Source: Rheinheimera mangrovi
Lineage (GTDB): Bacteria > Pseudomonadota > Gammaproteobacteria > Enterobacterales > Alteromonadaceae
Assembly: GCF_003990335.1 (NCBI RefSeq)
Contig: NZ_CP034683.1
Span: 1,254,501-1,318,500 of the forward strand
Direction: 5' to 3'
Length of the DNA: 64,000 nucleotides
Part shown: positions 1-8,538 of the stretch, piece after piece
How positions within the stretch are numbered: the stretch's first letter is position 1
Layout of the letters: each line of letters opens with the position of its first letter
Notes under the pieces: generated by a model
Database searches by the model: none
Told to the model about the DNA's origin: nothing
The model's input: the letters and a program-made list of their open reading frames with translations, nothing else
Made by a program: the position numbers and the translations under genes

Positions 1-311
1 AAGACTTAGTTAAATCGACCATAACAATGGCCCACAGGAAGCTAAGCTGTGACAAGCGGCTATCAGCTGCAGTGCTTTGGTTAGATTGTGTTGGGATTTG
101 CAGTGACAGATGAAAAAATAACGATAGGCGCACGCTTTTGCCTGCGTTATGGTAATAAGGTGCAACAAACACCAGATAAAAATGAGCTGGCATCATGCAA
201 ATGGACGCAGAACTCAGGCAAATCAGCTGGCTGCGTAGCTATTCTGCTTTTGATATGGCAAATTAAGCGGCGTTTGAAAAGTTAAACTCAGAATAATTAT
301 AAGGAAGGGAA
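1..311. other. Leader region without a recognised gene
   Basis: I see no convincing gene in this first stretch. A 65-codon frame at 88-285 has no recognisable domain and no good ribosome site, so I do not annotate it. The last bases hold AAGGAAGGG, a strong ribosome binding site for the symporter that starts at 312. No glycine-riboswitch-like core was recognised. Confidence 0.6.
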
Positions 312-1829
312 ATGGAAGGCTTTATTAGTACGCTAAACAGCATAGTCTGGAGCCCGGCGCTGATTTACCTCTGCCTTGGTGCAGGGTTGTTTTACTCAAT
401 ATTAACCCGCTTTGCTCAGGTGCGTCATTTCAAAGAAATGTGCAAACTGATGCTTAATAACAGTGAATCCGAGAAAGGTATTTCGTCATTTCAGGCTTTG
501 GCTGTGTCTTTATCCGGCCGGGTTGGTGTAGGTAATATTGCCGGTGTCGCTGCCGCCATTGGTTTTGGTGGACCTGGTGCTGTGTTCTGGATGTGGATAG
601 TGGCCTTTTTAGGCGCAAGTACTGCTTATGTGGAATCGACCTTAGGCCAAATTTATAAAGTGGAAGAAAACGGTCAGTACCGTGGTGGTCCTGCTTATTA
701 TTTCGAACGTTGTCTGGGCTGGCGCTGGTTGGGTATTTTGTTTGCTATTTCTGCCATCATTGGCTGCGGTATCTTTTTGCCTGGCGTACAAGCCAATGCA
801 GTTGGAAATGCTATCACTCAGGTTTTTGGTGAGGGCTCTGCAGTGGTGACCAGTTTTGGTGAAGTAGGTAGTAACAAGTTGATTGGGCTGGCTTTTATTC
901 TGATTATTTTAGCTTTTATCATCTTTGGTGGTATCAAACGCATCGCTAACTTTACCCAAATTGTGGTGCCTTTTATGGCCTTGGGTTACATAGTGCTGGC
1001 ATTGATTGTTGTGTTTCTGAATCTGGACAGAGTTCCTGCCATATTCAGTTTGATTTTCAGTGATGCTTTTACCGCTCAGGCAGGTTTTGGCGCAGCAATA
1101 GGTTGGGGCGTGAAACGTGGTATTTATTCTAACGAAGCAGGTCAGGGCACTGGCCCGCATGCAGCCGCAGCTGCAGAGGTTGAACACCCTGCTCAGCAGG
1201 GGTTAGTGCAGGCATTTTCTGTTTATGTAGATACCTTGTTTGTGTGCACTGCAACGGCATTAATGATCCTGATCACTCAGCAATACAACATCCAGACCGA
1301 AGATTTTAATGCTGCTGCCGGCACTGGTACCATGATACTGCAGAATATTGACGCCGCCACAGTCGTTGCTTCACCTGCCTTTACCCAAATGGCCCTGCAT
1401 AGTGTGTTTGGGCAATTTGGTCAGGTATTTGCGGGCCTTGCTATTTTCTTCTTCGCTTTTACCACCATTTTAGCCTACTACTACATTACAGAAACTAATG
1501 TGGCTTACTTAAATCGCATATTTAACAATAAGTTACCAACACTGGTGTTCAAACTGTTGTTAATGTTTATGGTGGCCTACGGCACAGTGAACAGTGCTGG
1601 TTATATCTGGAATATTGGTGATTTGGGTGTTGGTATTATGGCGTGGGTCAACGTCATAGGCATATTGGTTATCTTCTTTATGTACAAGCCGACTATGCGC
1701 TGCTTACGTGACTATGAAGAGCAGAAAAAGAGTGGTGGACCTATTAACTTCGACCCAGTGAAATTAGGCATTAAAAATGCAACTTTCTGGGAAAAACGGC
1801 TGGAAAAACAGCAACAAGAAAATAAGTAA
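312..1829 (+). CDS. Sodium:alanine (AGCS family) symporter
   Basis: Inner-membrane carrier of the alanine or glycine:cation symporter family, expected to import small neutral amino acids with sodium. At 505 residues it has the usual family length. About ten hydrophobic segments are visible. The family block rich in Gly, Trp and Ala (residues about 85-117, including GGPGAVFWMW and ESTLGQIYK) is present. The segment NEAGQGTGPHAAAAA near residue 276 is also typical of the family. The ATG follows AAGGAAGGG at good spacing. It is a single-gene unit ending in a clear terminator at 1849. Family assignment is firm. The exact substrate is inference. Confidence 0.93.
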   Translation: MEGFISTLNSIVWSPALIYLCLGAGLFYSILTRFAQVRHFKEMCKLMLNNSESEKGISSFQALAVSLSGRVGVGNIAGVAAAIGFGGPGAVFWMWIVAFLGASTAYVESTLGQIYKVEENGQYRGGPAYYFERCLGWRWLGILFAISAIIGCGIFLPGVQANAVGNAITQVFGEGSAVVTSFGEVGSNKLIGLAFILIILAFIIFGGIKRIANFTQIVVPFMALGYIVLALIVVFLNLDRVPAIFSLIFSDAFTAQAGFGAAIGWGVKRGIYSNEAGQGTGPHAAAAAEVEHPAQQGLVQAFSVYVDTLFVCTATALMILITQQYNIQTEDFNAAAGTGTMILQNIDAATVVASPAFTQMALHSVFGQFGQVFAGLAIFFFAFTTILAYYYITETNVAYLNRIFNNKLPTLVFKLLLMFMVAYGTVNSAGYIWNIGDLGVGIMAWVNVIGILVIFFMYKPTMRCLRDYEEQKKSGGPINFDPVKLGIKNATFWEKRLEKQQQENK

Positions 1830-1848
1830 ATAAAGATGTCTGATCAAT

Positions 1849-1879
1849 AAGGAGCCTGAAAATGGCTCCTTATTTTTTT
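1849..1879 (+). terminator. Rho-independent terminator after the symporter
   Basis: Eight-base-pair stem AAGGAGCC/GGCTCCTT with a 7-nt loop, followed one base later by a run of seven T. It lies 20 bases after the symporter stop codon. Confidence 0.93.
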
Positions 1880-1907
1880 AACTAAAGAGATGGAATAGGA
1901 GGCTGAG

Positions 1908-2429
1908 TTGATTTGTAAAACTCTACGTTTAACCTTACGTGAACTTCAGCTGAGGGATGCGGCTTTTGCACTGCGTTTATATAGCGATCCGGCCTTCTTG
2001 CGCCATATAGGTGACAAAGGCGTACGCACTGTTGAGGATGCCGAAAACAATCTGCAACAGGGCGCTATTGCCAGTTATGCCCAGCATGGTTATGGCATGT
2101 GGCTGGTGGAAAACCAACAAGGCCAGAGTATTGGAATGTGTGGTTTAATTAAACGCGACTTTCTTACAGAAACTGATTTAGGTTACGCCTATCTGCCTGA
2201 GTTTTTTGGTATGGGTTACGCCTATGAAGCAGCACAGGCTGTATTAGCTTATGCCGCGGACCACACTGCTTTAAAAACAGTGGTAGCCATTGTATCTCCT
2301 GCTAATCTGCCTTCTAAATCTTTACTGCAGAAACTGGGTTTTGAACAGGATGGTCAGGTGCTGGTACCGGATAAAAATGAAATGGTCGACTTTTACCGTA
2401 TGTATTTAACGAAAAAGCCTGCTATTTAA
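1908..2429 (+). CDS. GNAT acetyltransferase (RimJ/RimL type)
   Basis: Predicted cytoplasmic N-acetyltransferase of 173 residues, resembling the RimJ/RimL group that acetylates protein N-termini or small molecules. It begins with the typical TLRLTLRELQLRDA strand and helix. The acetyl-CoA loop region (LPEFFGMGYAYEAAQAVLAYA, around residues 97-117) is recognisable, as is the late NLPSKSLLQKLGF segment. The start is TTG at 1908, chosen because AGGAGG lies five bases upstream and no ATG fits. The gene stands alone between two terminators. The substrate cannot be told from sequence. Confidence 0.85.
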   Translation: MICKTLRLTLRELQLRDAAFALRLYSDPAFLRHIGDKGVRTVEDAENNLQQGAIASYAQHGYGMWLVENQQGQSIGMCGLIKRDFLTETDLGYAYLPEFFGMGYAYEAAQAVLAYAADHTALKTVVAIVSPANLPSKSLLQKLGFEQDGQVLVPDKNEMVDFYRMYLTKKPAI

Positions 2430-2443
2430 AAGTCAGGCTTTTT
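2412..2443. terminator. Bidirectional terminator between convergent genes
   Basis: Perfect 10-bp inverted repeat AAAAAGCCTG/CAGGCTTTTT with a 12-nt loop. It overlaps the end of the acetyltransferase gene and faces the convergent MFS gene. A-rich and T-rich flanks let it work on both strands. Confidence 0.85.
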
Positions 2444-2454
2444 CGCTTGTTAGC

Positions 2455-3630
2455 TCAGACAGGCTGAGCAACCTGCTTCTGATCCAGCTTACCGCTGATA
2501 TGAGTCAGGCCAAAAGCCAGCAATACAATTAAAGCTCCTATCCAGGGGGTATACATCAGACCAAACTGACTGACCACTACACCACCGGCCCAGGCGCCGA
2601 AGGCGATGCCTAAGTTAAAGGCGGCTATATTCAGGCCACTGGCCACATCCACAGCTTTTGGGGTGTAAATCTCGGCCTGGCGCACTACATAAAGCTGTAA
2701 TCCCGGCACATTACCAAAAGCTACTGCTCCCCATAACAATACTGTCAAAGCTGCCAACACAGGATGTGGTGCGGTAAAGCTTAGCAGTAACAACACAGCA
2801 GCCAGACCTAAAAAGATCAGTTTCAACGCGGCTATCGGGCCTTTTTTATCGGCGAGCGTCCCGCCCCAGATATTGCCCACAGCTACTGATACGCCATAAA
2901 GCAGCATCAGCAGGGCTATATGGTCTGTGTCGAAACCTGATACGTCCTGCAAGATAGCCGCAAGATAAGTAAAGGCGATAAAGCTGCCGCCATAACCTAA
3001 GGCAGTTTTGGCATAGACCATCAGTAAACGGGGTTCAGTCAGCACCTGCAGTTGCTCAGCAAAAGTCGCTGATTTTTGCTGTGTTAAGTGGTTTGGCACC
3101 AGAATGGCCGAACCTATCATGGCAATAAAACCTAAAGCCGCAACTGCGTAAAACACAGCCTGCCAGCCCAGATATTGGCCAACAAAAGTACCCAAAGGCA
3201 CACCAGTTACTAACGCCACAGTTAAGCCGGTAAACATTAAGGCTATTGCACTGGCGGCTTTTTCTTTTGGCACCAGACTGGTGGCAATAGTGGAACCTAT
3301 TGAGAAAAATACCCCGTGCGCCATCCCGGTTAGCACCCTGGCCAGCATCAGCGAATAATAATCCGGTGCCATAGCTCCCAGTAAATTGCCGAGTGTGAAG
3401 AGTGCCATCAAGCCTATCAGCAAAGTTTTGCGCGGCAATTTGCTACTCAGTGCCGTTAAGACTGGCGCACCCACAGCAACACCTAAGGCATATAAACTGA
3501 CCAATAGGCCAGCAGAAGGTAAAGACACTGCCAGATCGGCAGCTATGACAGGTAATAAGCCCACAATAACAAATTCAGTGGTGCCTATGGCAAAGGCGCT
3601 TAAGGTTAAGGCCCATAAAGCGAGTGGCAT
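2455..3630 (-). CDS. MFS transporter, DHA1 (arabinose-efflux-like) family
   Basis: Inner-membrane drug:proton antiporter type of the major facilitator superfamily, 391 residues with about 12 hydrophobic helices. The N-terminal helix with GTTEFVIVGLLP is typical of the AraJ/YdhP/SotB group. The loop 2-3 motif A is degenerate (SSKLPRKTLLIG, residues about 60-72). A motif-C-like GVPLGTFVGQYLGWQ lies near residue 140. It is divergent from a LysR gene, an arrangement that usually means the regulator controls the exporter. The exported compound is unknown. Confidence 0.9.
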   Translation of the reverse strand: MPLALWALTLSAFAIGTTEFVIVGLLPVIAADLAVSLPSAGLLVSLYALGVAVGAPVLTALSSKLPRKTLLIGLMALFTLGNLLGAMAPDYYSLMLARVLTGMAHGVFFSIGSTIATSLVPKEKAASAIALMFTGLTVALVTGVPLGTFVGQYLGWQAVFYAVAALGFIAMIGSAILVPNHLTQQKSATFAEQLQVLTEPRLLMVYAKTALGYGGSFIAFTYLAAILQDVSGFDTDHIALLMLLYGVSVAVGNIWGGTLADKKGPIAALKLIFLGLAAVLLLLSFTAPHPVLAALTVLLWGAVAFGNVPGLQLYVVRQAEIYTPKAVDVASGLNIAAFNLGIAFGAWAGGVVVSQFGLMYTPWIGALIVLLAFGLTHISGKLDQKQVAQPV

Positions 3631-3739
3631 AACAGTTCTCCGTTTATGATCAGGTGAATTAAAGTGGCGTCAGTGTGCTGGAATTTGTTATTGTGAAAAA
3701 TAGATGTAATGGCAAATATCTGTTGCTATGGGGGCAATA

Positions 3740-4627
3740 ATGGCAGGGCATACAGAACAGTTGGACACTTTTGTCACTGTAGTGAAAACCGGCAGTTTTA
3801 CGGCTGCAGCCGAACAATTGGGTCAGGCCACTTCAGTTGTTAGCCGCAGAGTAAAGCAGCTGGAGCAGCGCCTTGGCGTGGCGTTGCTGGTGCGCACGAC
3901 CCGTAGTTTAAGGCTTACCTCTGAGGGCGAATGGTATTATCAGCAAGCCTGCAGTATTTTGCGTCAGCTGAATCAGGCCGATCATTTTTTAATGGACAGA
4001 AGCCATAAACCCGCTGGGAAGTTGCGTGTTGATTCAGCCACACCCTTTATTTTGCATCAGCTGGTGCCACTGGTTGCGGAGTTTCTGGCACTTTATCCGG
4101 AAATCGAACTGACGCTGGATTCGTCTGAATCTTTTATCAATCTGATTGAAAAGCGGGTCGATGTTGCCATACGTTTTGGTGAGCTGACGGATTCGAGTTT
4201 AAAGGCCAGAAAACTAGGTGCAGGGTTCCGGCGTTTATTAGCAAGCCCTAACTATCTGGCCAGTTTTGGCACCCCTGAAAGCCTGGCTGACTTAGTCAAA
4301 CATCGCTGTATTGGCTTTAGTTCTATTGAACATTTAAATCGCTGGCCTTTGCGGGATCATGACGGAGAGCTGTATAAAATTACGCCTTATCTGACAGCAG
4401 ATAGCGGCGAAACTGTCCGTCAGCTAGTATTGCATGGCAATGGTATCGCCTGCTTATCTGGTTTTATGACGCAGGAAGACATCAGAGCCGGCCGCTTAGT
4501 CCCTGTGCTTGAACATTTAAGGGAGCAAGTGTTGATGCCTGTGTATGCAGTGTATTACAGCGAAGGAGAGGCCAATCCCAGAGTGCGTTGTTTTATCGAC
4601 TTTCTGACTCAGAAGTTGGTGCTGTAG
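3740..4627 (+). CDS. LysR-family transcriptional regulator
   Basis: DNA-binding regulator of about 295 residues. It has an N-terminal winged helix-turn-helix (FVTVVKTGSFTAAAEQLG through RRVKQLEQRLG) and a periplasmic-binding-protein-like effector domain. The group resembles the AaeR/DmlR-like LysR proteins. An in-frame ATG exists at 3728. I prefer ATG 3740 because GGGGG at 3730-3734 then sits five bases upstream as the ribosome site. It is divergent from the MFS gene, with about 109 bases between the two, and it probably regulates that gene and itself. The ligand is unknown. Confidence 0.9.
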   Translation: MAGHTEQLDTFVTVVKTGSFTAAAEQLGQATSVVSRRVKQLEQRLGVALLVRTTRSLRLTSEGEWYYQQACSILRQLNQADHFLMDRSHKPAGKLRVDSATPFILHQLVPLVAEFLALYPEIELTLDSSESFINLIEKRVDVAIRFGELTDSSLKARKLGAGFRRLLASPNYLASFGTPESLADLVKHRCIGFSSIEHLNRWPLRDHDGELYKITPYLTADSGETVRQLVLHGNGIACLSGFMTQEDIRAGRLVPVLEHLREQVLMPVYAVYYSEGEANPRVRCFIDFLTQKLVL

Positions 4628-4841
4628 GCTGATGTTGTTGGTTCTTTTGTTGTTTTAAAAAGTCTTCATAACTTCCACCCTGACGTTCCAGACATTGGGC
4701 TTTGACCTGAGCAGGTAACTGATTGCATTGAGAGCGATGATCCCGCTGCATTTTGTCGTACCACCATTCGTCTGAACCTCTTTGACTGTAAGCACAGGCA
4801 CTTTGCAGTAAGACCAGCAGCAGTACAAGGGTAAAACGCAT
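4593..4841 (-). CDS. Small predicted lipoprotein
   Basis: Short exported protein of about 82 residues with a hydrophobic signal peptide ending in a lipobox (LQSAC), so probably lipid-anchored. The mature part is polar, with a Cys-containing segment (CNQLPAQVKAQCLERQ) and a Gln/Ser/Glu-rich tail. Two adjacent ATG codons exist. AGGAG lies three bases before the first (4844) and six before the second (4841), so I use the second. The last 35 bases overlap the convergent LysR gene. I do not recognise a named family, and the function is unknown. Confidence 0.75.
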   Translation of the reverse strand: MRFTLVLLLVLLQSACAYSQRGSDEWWYDKMQRDHRSQCNQLPAQVKAQCLERQGGSYEDFLKQQKNQQHQPTAPTSESESR

Positions 4842-5003
4842 CATAGTCTCCTGTTTAGGTTGTTGTTAAAAGTATGCATGGAGCGACGCCTGATTACCAG
4901 CGCTTTGTCCCGGCGATTTTGGGCAGTGTTTGTCACTAAAAGTTCATCAAAAAAAGCCAAACAATCTCAGTATAAGCTTTTATTCTGTTGATAATTCAAT
5001 TCA

Positions 5004-6029
5004 TTGGCTCTGACTGTGCAAAGCAAAAGACACCGCTCTCTGTTACCCGAACTGATCCGGCTGGAGGCTTTAATTGAGCGTTTACCTGCCACTGTCAAAG
5101 CGACGGAGCTGGCGCGTTTTCACTCCGATCTGCATTCCTACCCAAGTTACTTAATTGAGTTGGCCGCTTTTGACGCCACCAAACCTACACTGTTGCTGAC
5201 AGGTGGAGTGCATGGGCTGGAGCGTATAGGCTCGGCGGTGCTGATTGCTTTTCTGGAAAGTCTGTTGCAGCGTCTGGAGTGGGATCATGGTTTACAGCAT
5301 CAGCTAAGTCAGTTGAATGTTTTAGTGCTGCCTATGGTCAATCCTGTCGGTATGGCGAATCACAGGCGAAGCAATGGCAATGGGGTGGATTTAATGCGTA
5401 ACGCCCCAGTGAATTGTGAAACCACAGCTGCATTTTTGGTCGGTGGGCATCAGTATTCCGCCCGTTTGCCCTGGTACAGAGGCAACCCGGAGCAACCCGA
5501 AGCCGAAAGTCAGGTTTTATTTGAGCTGGTGCGGCAAAAGCTATTTCAAAGTCCTTTTAGCTTAGTTTTGGATTGCCACTCAGGTTTTGGTCAGGTCGAT
5601 CGGATCTGGTTTCCTTATGCCAAAAGCCGCAAACCTTTGCCGCATTTGGCTGAACTATACCGGCTGCGGCAGCTGTTGTTTGACTGCTATCCTCATCAGG
5701 CTTATCAGTTTGAACCTCAATCGTTGCATTATTTATGTCATGGCGATTTATGGGATTATCTGTATGACGAGTCGTTGCAGCAGAATACTCTGTTTTTACC
5801 TTTAACTCTGGAAATGGGGTCATGGAACTGGGTGCGCAAAAACCCGTTTCAGTTATTGTCCAGTTTAGGTTTATTTCATCCGGTGAAACCCCACAGGGTA
5901 AAGCGGGTGCTGCGTACTCATTTAACTTTATTTCATTTCCTGATTGCCGCTACGGCTTCACACCAGCAATGGCGCAGAGCTATGTTCCCTCGCATGCTCA
6001 GGCAGGAGGCGATGGAACTATGGTACTGA
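5004..6029 (+). CDS. M14-family zinc carboxypeptidase-like protein
   Basis: Predicted zinc metallo-hydrolase of the M14 carboxypeptidase / succinylglutamate desuccinylase superfamily, about 341 residues. The zinc signature is visible: H70 and E73 in GGVHGLERIGS, and H192 in LVLDCHSGFG. Other hallmarks are NPVG (residues 113-116), an Arg-Asn pair (RN, 132-133), and a candidate catalytic Glu270 in LTLEMGSW. There is no signal peptide, so it is probably cytoplasmic. The start is uncertain: TTG 5004 or GTG 5016, neither with a clear ribosome site. It overlaps the downstream hydrolase gene by 10 bases, which suggests translational coupling. Whether it cleaves peptides or an amide-linked small molecule is open. 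Confidence 0.82.
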   Translation: MALTVQSKRHRSLLPELIRLEALIERLPATVKATELARFHSDLHSYPSYLIELAAFDATKPTLLLTGGVHGLERIGSAVLIAFLESLLQRLEWDHGLQHQLSQLNVLVLPMVNPVGMANHRRSNGNGVDLMRNAPVNCETTAAFLVGGHQYSARLPWYRGNPEQPEAESQVLFELVRQKLFQSPFSLVLDCHSGFGQVDRIWFPYAKSRKPLPHLAELYRLRQLLFDCYPHQAYQFEPQSLHYLCHGDLWDYLYDESLQQNTLFLPLTLEMGSWNWVRKNPFQLLSSLGLFHPVKPHRVKRVLRTHLTLFHFLIAATASHQQWRRAMFPRMLRQEAMELWY

Positions 6030-6820
6030 GTTCGACACATACACCTGTACTGCTGATCCGCGGCTTATTGCGGGAAAGCAGGCATTGGCTGAATTTTCCT
6101 CTCTTGCTGAGTGAACAATTAAAACGCCCTGTATTTACGTTGGATTTGCCGGGTTGTGGACTGTTAAACCTGCAACGATCGGCCACTTCAGTACCAGCCA
6201 TGCGAGCTCAGCTACAACAACAATGGGCTGAACGTTATCCGCAATATCAGGGGCAAGCCGTGCACTTAGTCGCTATTTCTATGGGAGGCATGTTGGCGCT
6301 GGATTGGGCTCTTGCAGCGCCAGAACAAGTGAAATCTCTGGTATTGATGAACAGCAGTAGTGCAGGGTTAAACCCGTTCTGGCAGCGACTACAGCCCCGT
6401 AACTATCTGAAAGTATTGCTGTGTTTGCTGGCAGGCCCATTAAAGCGCGAAGAGCTGATATGGCAAATGACAGTTAACTCGTCACTACAGCCGGACATTT
6501 TAAAGCAATGGCAGCAATGGGCTATCGAGCAACCAGTCAGCCGGGTTAATGCGCTACGCCAACTGTGGGCTGCCAGCAGATTTAGGTTAACGCAAAGTCC
6601 ATTGTGCCCTGTGAATGTGTTAAGTAGTCAGAATGACAGGCTAGTGTCATCTATGTGCAGTAAAGCGCTCGCACAAAGATTACAGGCACCTTTAAATATT
6701 CATCCCTCTGCAGGCCATGATTTAGCGATAGACGAGGCCGACTGGTTGATACAACATCTTTTCACATGGTTTTTGTCCCTTGAATCTGTTTATTCACACT
6801 TGCCGGGCTCACCGGGATAA
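6020..6820 (+). CDS. Alpha/beta-hydrolase fold protein
   Basis: Predicted serine hydrolase of 266 residues. The nucleophile elbow is AISMGGM with Ser88, where Ala replaces the usual first Gly. The likely acid is in SSQNDRLVS and the catalytic His in SAGHDLAID. The frame is open from 5822, but I start at ATG 6020: AGGAGG at 6004-6009 gives good spacing, and translation from 5822 would run inside the M14 gene. The 10-base overlap with that gene implies coupled expression and perhaps a shared substrate. The substrate is unknown. Confidence 0.85.
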   Translation: MVLSSTHTPVLLIRGLLRESRHWLNFPLLLSEQLKRPVFTLDLPGCGLLNLQRSATSVPAMRAQLQQQWAERYPQYQGQAVHLVAISMGGMLALDWALAAPEQVKSLVLMNSSSAGLNPFWQRLQPRNYLKVLLCLLAGPLKREELIWQMTVNSSLQPDILKQWQQWAIEQPVSRVNALRQLWAASRFRLTQSPLCPVNVLSSQNDRLVSSMCSKALAQRLQAPLNIHPSAGHDLAIDEADWLIQHLFTWFLSLESVYSHLPGSPG

Positions 6821-6897
6821 GTTAGTTTTACGATTTGGAACAAAGGGCTTGGACTGGTATCGTGTTTCAAGCCGCGATAAATTCAAGGATAGATTTG

Positions 6898-7803
6898 ATG
6901 TTGTACAGGTTGTTTATTTTTTTTGCTGTATTGATAACAACAGACACAGTTTTAGCTTCACCTGTGGACAAGGACGGTTGGCTGCCTTTTACATCCCGTT
7001 CGGGAGTAGTGACTATTGATGTTGAGTTCGAAGGACAAACCCGTAAAGCTATTATCGATTCCGGTTCTGAAATTAATGCGATAAATGCCGTTTATGTCGA
7101 TCTAAATAAAGACAAACTAAGCTTTGGAGACAAGATCAGGCTTCAGGGCGTGTTTGGTGAAGAAACAAAAGCCTTAGTTAATGCAGTGCCAGTGCAGATG
7201 TTCGGGCAAAGGTTTGAACTGGACGCTCTGGCTCCTGCGCAATTAGGTGATGCCATTTTGTTATTCGGTTTGCCCTTTCTGCAAAATTTTATTGTGCAGT
7301 TTGATTATCCTCATCAGAAAATGCGGTTTTTACCGCATTCCTTGCTTGATATGAAAAAATTGGCCAATGTAGAGCTGAAGAAAAATCGCAATCGAAATTT
7401 ACCGGCTATCAAAGTTGAAACGATAGATGGCAAAAGTTTCTGGTTGACTCTGGATACCGGAAATTCGGGAGGCTTAGTGGTCAGCCGGCAATTCGCAAAA
7501 GATCGGGGTTGGTTGGACAATAGGGGGTTGTTAAAACATTCTGCCTTAGGCGCTGTTCACTCGGGAAATGTAGAAAGTTTTAACATTTCTTATCTGAAAG
7601 TAGGGCCTTTTGAAATGGAGAACGTATTAGTGACAGTACCTGATGAAGGCGTTGTGATGAATGTGAAAGACTCTTATCGTACATCCTCACGTAGTGCTGT
7701 CAGTGGTGCCGCCACTAAAGGGTTGCTGGGTTACGATGTTCTTAAACATTTTGTCGTGACACTTGACTGCAAAAACTGGCGTGCCCATATCGCAGTGCCT
7801 TGA
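6898..7803 (+). CDS. Exported retropepsin-like aspartyl protease
   Basis: Predicted periplasmic protein of 301 residues. It has a signal peptide (hydrophobic residues 4-16, cleavage near Ala20) and two aspartyl-protease half-sites: D54-S-G in AIIDSGSEINA and D186-T-G in LTLDTGNSGGL. Both catalytic motifs therefore sit in one chain, as in a fused retropepsin-like fold. ATG 6898 is chosen because AAGGA lies eight bases upstream and the signal peptide begins there. The frame is open further 5-prime but lacks support. It follows the hydrolase by 77 bases on the same strand. A second protein with two DTG motifs lies at 11745. Targets are unknown. Confidence 0.82.
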   Translation: MLYRLFIFFAVLITTDTVLASPVDKDGWLPFTSRSGVVTIDVEFEGQTRKAIIDSGSEINAINAVYVDLNKDKLSFGDKIRLQGVFGEETKALVNAVPVQMFGQRFELDALAPAQLGDAILLFGLPFLQNFIVQFDYPHQKMRFLPHSLLDMKKLANVELKKNRNRNLPAIKVETIDGKSFWLTLDTGNSGGLVVSRQFAKDRGWLDNRGLLKHSALGAVHSGNVESFNISYLKVGPFEMENVLVTVPDEGVVMNVKDSYRTSSRSAVSGAATKGLLGYDVLKHFVVTLDCKNWRAHIAVP

Positions 7804-7826
7804 CCAGATAAGGATAAAGGCAACCC

Positions 7827-8510
7827 TCAGTCCATTTGCAATAAGGTAATATGCGGTTTGCCAGCTATATAGTTTTTACGAAAAACCGCAAAATAATCGG
7901 CCAAATCTTGACTAGCCTGCATATCGCCAGCCAGTTCAAGCACTGCAATACCTACTTCTGCAGTGCAAAGCTGATGATCATGCGCCGCTTCACGCAGTTG
8001 ATACAAAGAGCTTTGTTTTGGCTGAATACCCAGCACAGGAAAAGCATCCAAATAGGGGCTTTTGCTGAACATCTTTTTCGCTTCGCGCCAGGTACCATCC
8101 AGCATGACAAAAAGTGGGATCTTATCGCCTGTGTTTACCTGATCAATACAACGCGCCGGTGATGCATATTGCTGTGGAAATACCACTATAGGGGCGTATT
8201 TGGGGTTTTGCAGTAATGCTAAAAGCTCCGGGTCGGGTTGGGTTCTGTCCCAGACAAAAGCAAAATTTTCCGGTGCTACATCGGCAATTAATCGCCCTGT
8301 ATTGGTGGGTTTATAAGCTTCGCCTTTGTACATGACAAAACAAAAGGCACTGCGGCTGGAGGCTTGTGGTTTGGCGGCGCAAATACAGTCAGGCACAGGC
8401 AATAAACACAAAGGACAGCGAATAACCCGGCTACCGCGGGCATTAAACACCCTGACTGTTTTTTGCAGTTCGCGCTCACGCAGCGCCATCACTGAATTGA
8501 TATGAGACAC
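7827..8510 (-). CDS. tapT: tRNA-uridine aminocarboxypropyltransferase (DTW domain)
   Basis: DTW-domain enzyme expected to transfer the 3-amino-3-carboxypropyl group from S-adenosylmethionine to uridine 47 of tRNA (acp3U47), in the cytoplasm. The Cys-rich N-terminal block (RCPLCLLPVPDCICA), the NTGRLIADV segment and the family motif LDGTWREAKKMF followed by KSPYLD match E. coli TapT (YfiP) as I recall it. Its 227 residues fit the family. The start is GTG, supported by AAGGA eight bases upstream. It lies 28 bases downstream of aceK on the same strand, so the two are probably co-transcribed. Confidence 0.88.
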   Translation of the reverse strand: MSHINSVMALRERELQKTVRVFNARGSRVIRCPLCLLPVPDCICAAKPQASSRSAFCFVMYKGEAYKPTNTGRLIADVAPENFAFVWDRTQPDPELLALLQNPKYAPIVVFPQQYASPARCIDQVNTGDKIPLFVMLDGTWREAKKMFSKSPYLDAFPVLGIQPKQSSLYQLREAAHDHQLCTAEVGIAVLELAGDMQASQDLADYFAVFRKNYIAGKPHITLLQMD

Positions 8511-8538
8511 AAAGCTTATCCTTGATTGCCACCAGACA

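Noticed and set aside
88..285. 65-codon plus-strand frame before the symporter
   Set aside because: No ribosome site, no recognisable domain, and composition looks random; better treated as upstream leader.
1..311. Glycine riboswitch before the AGCS symporter
   Set aside because: No recognisable aptamer core or tandem architecture; the region has little stable structure by eye.
5822..6019. Extended N-terminus of the alpha/beta hydrolase
   Set aside because: It lies inside the M14-like gene and lacks a ribosome site; ATG 6020 has AGGAGG at good spacing.
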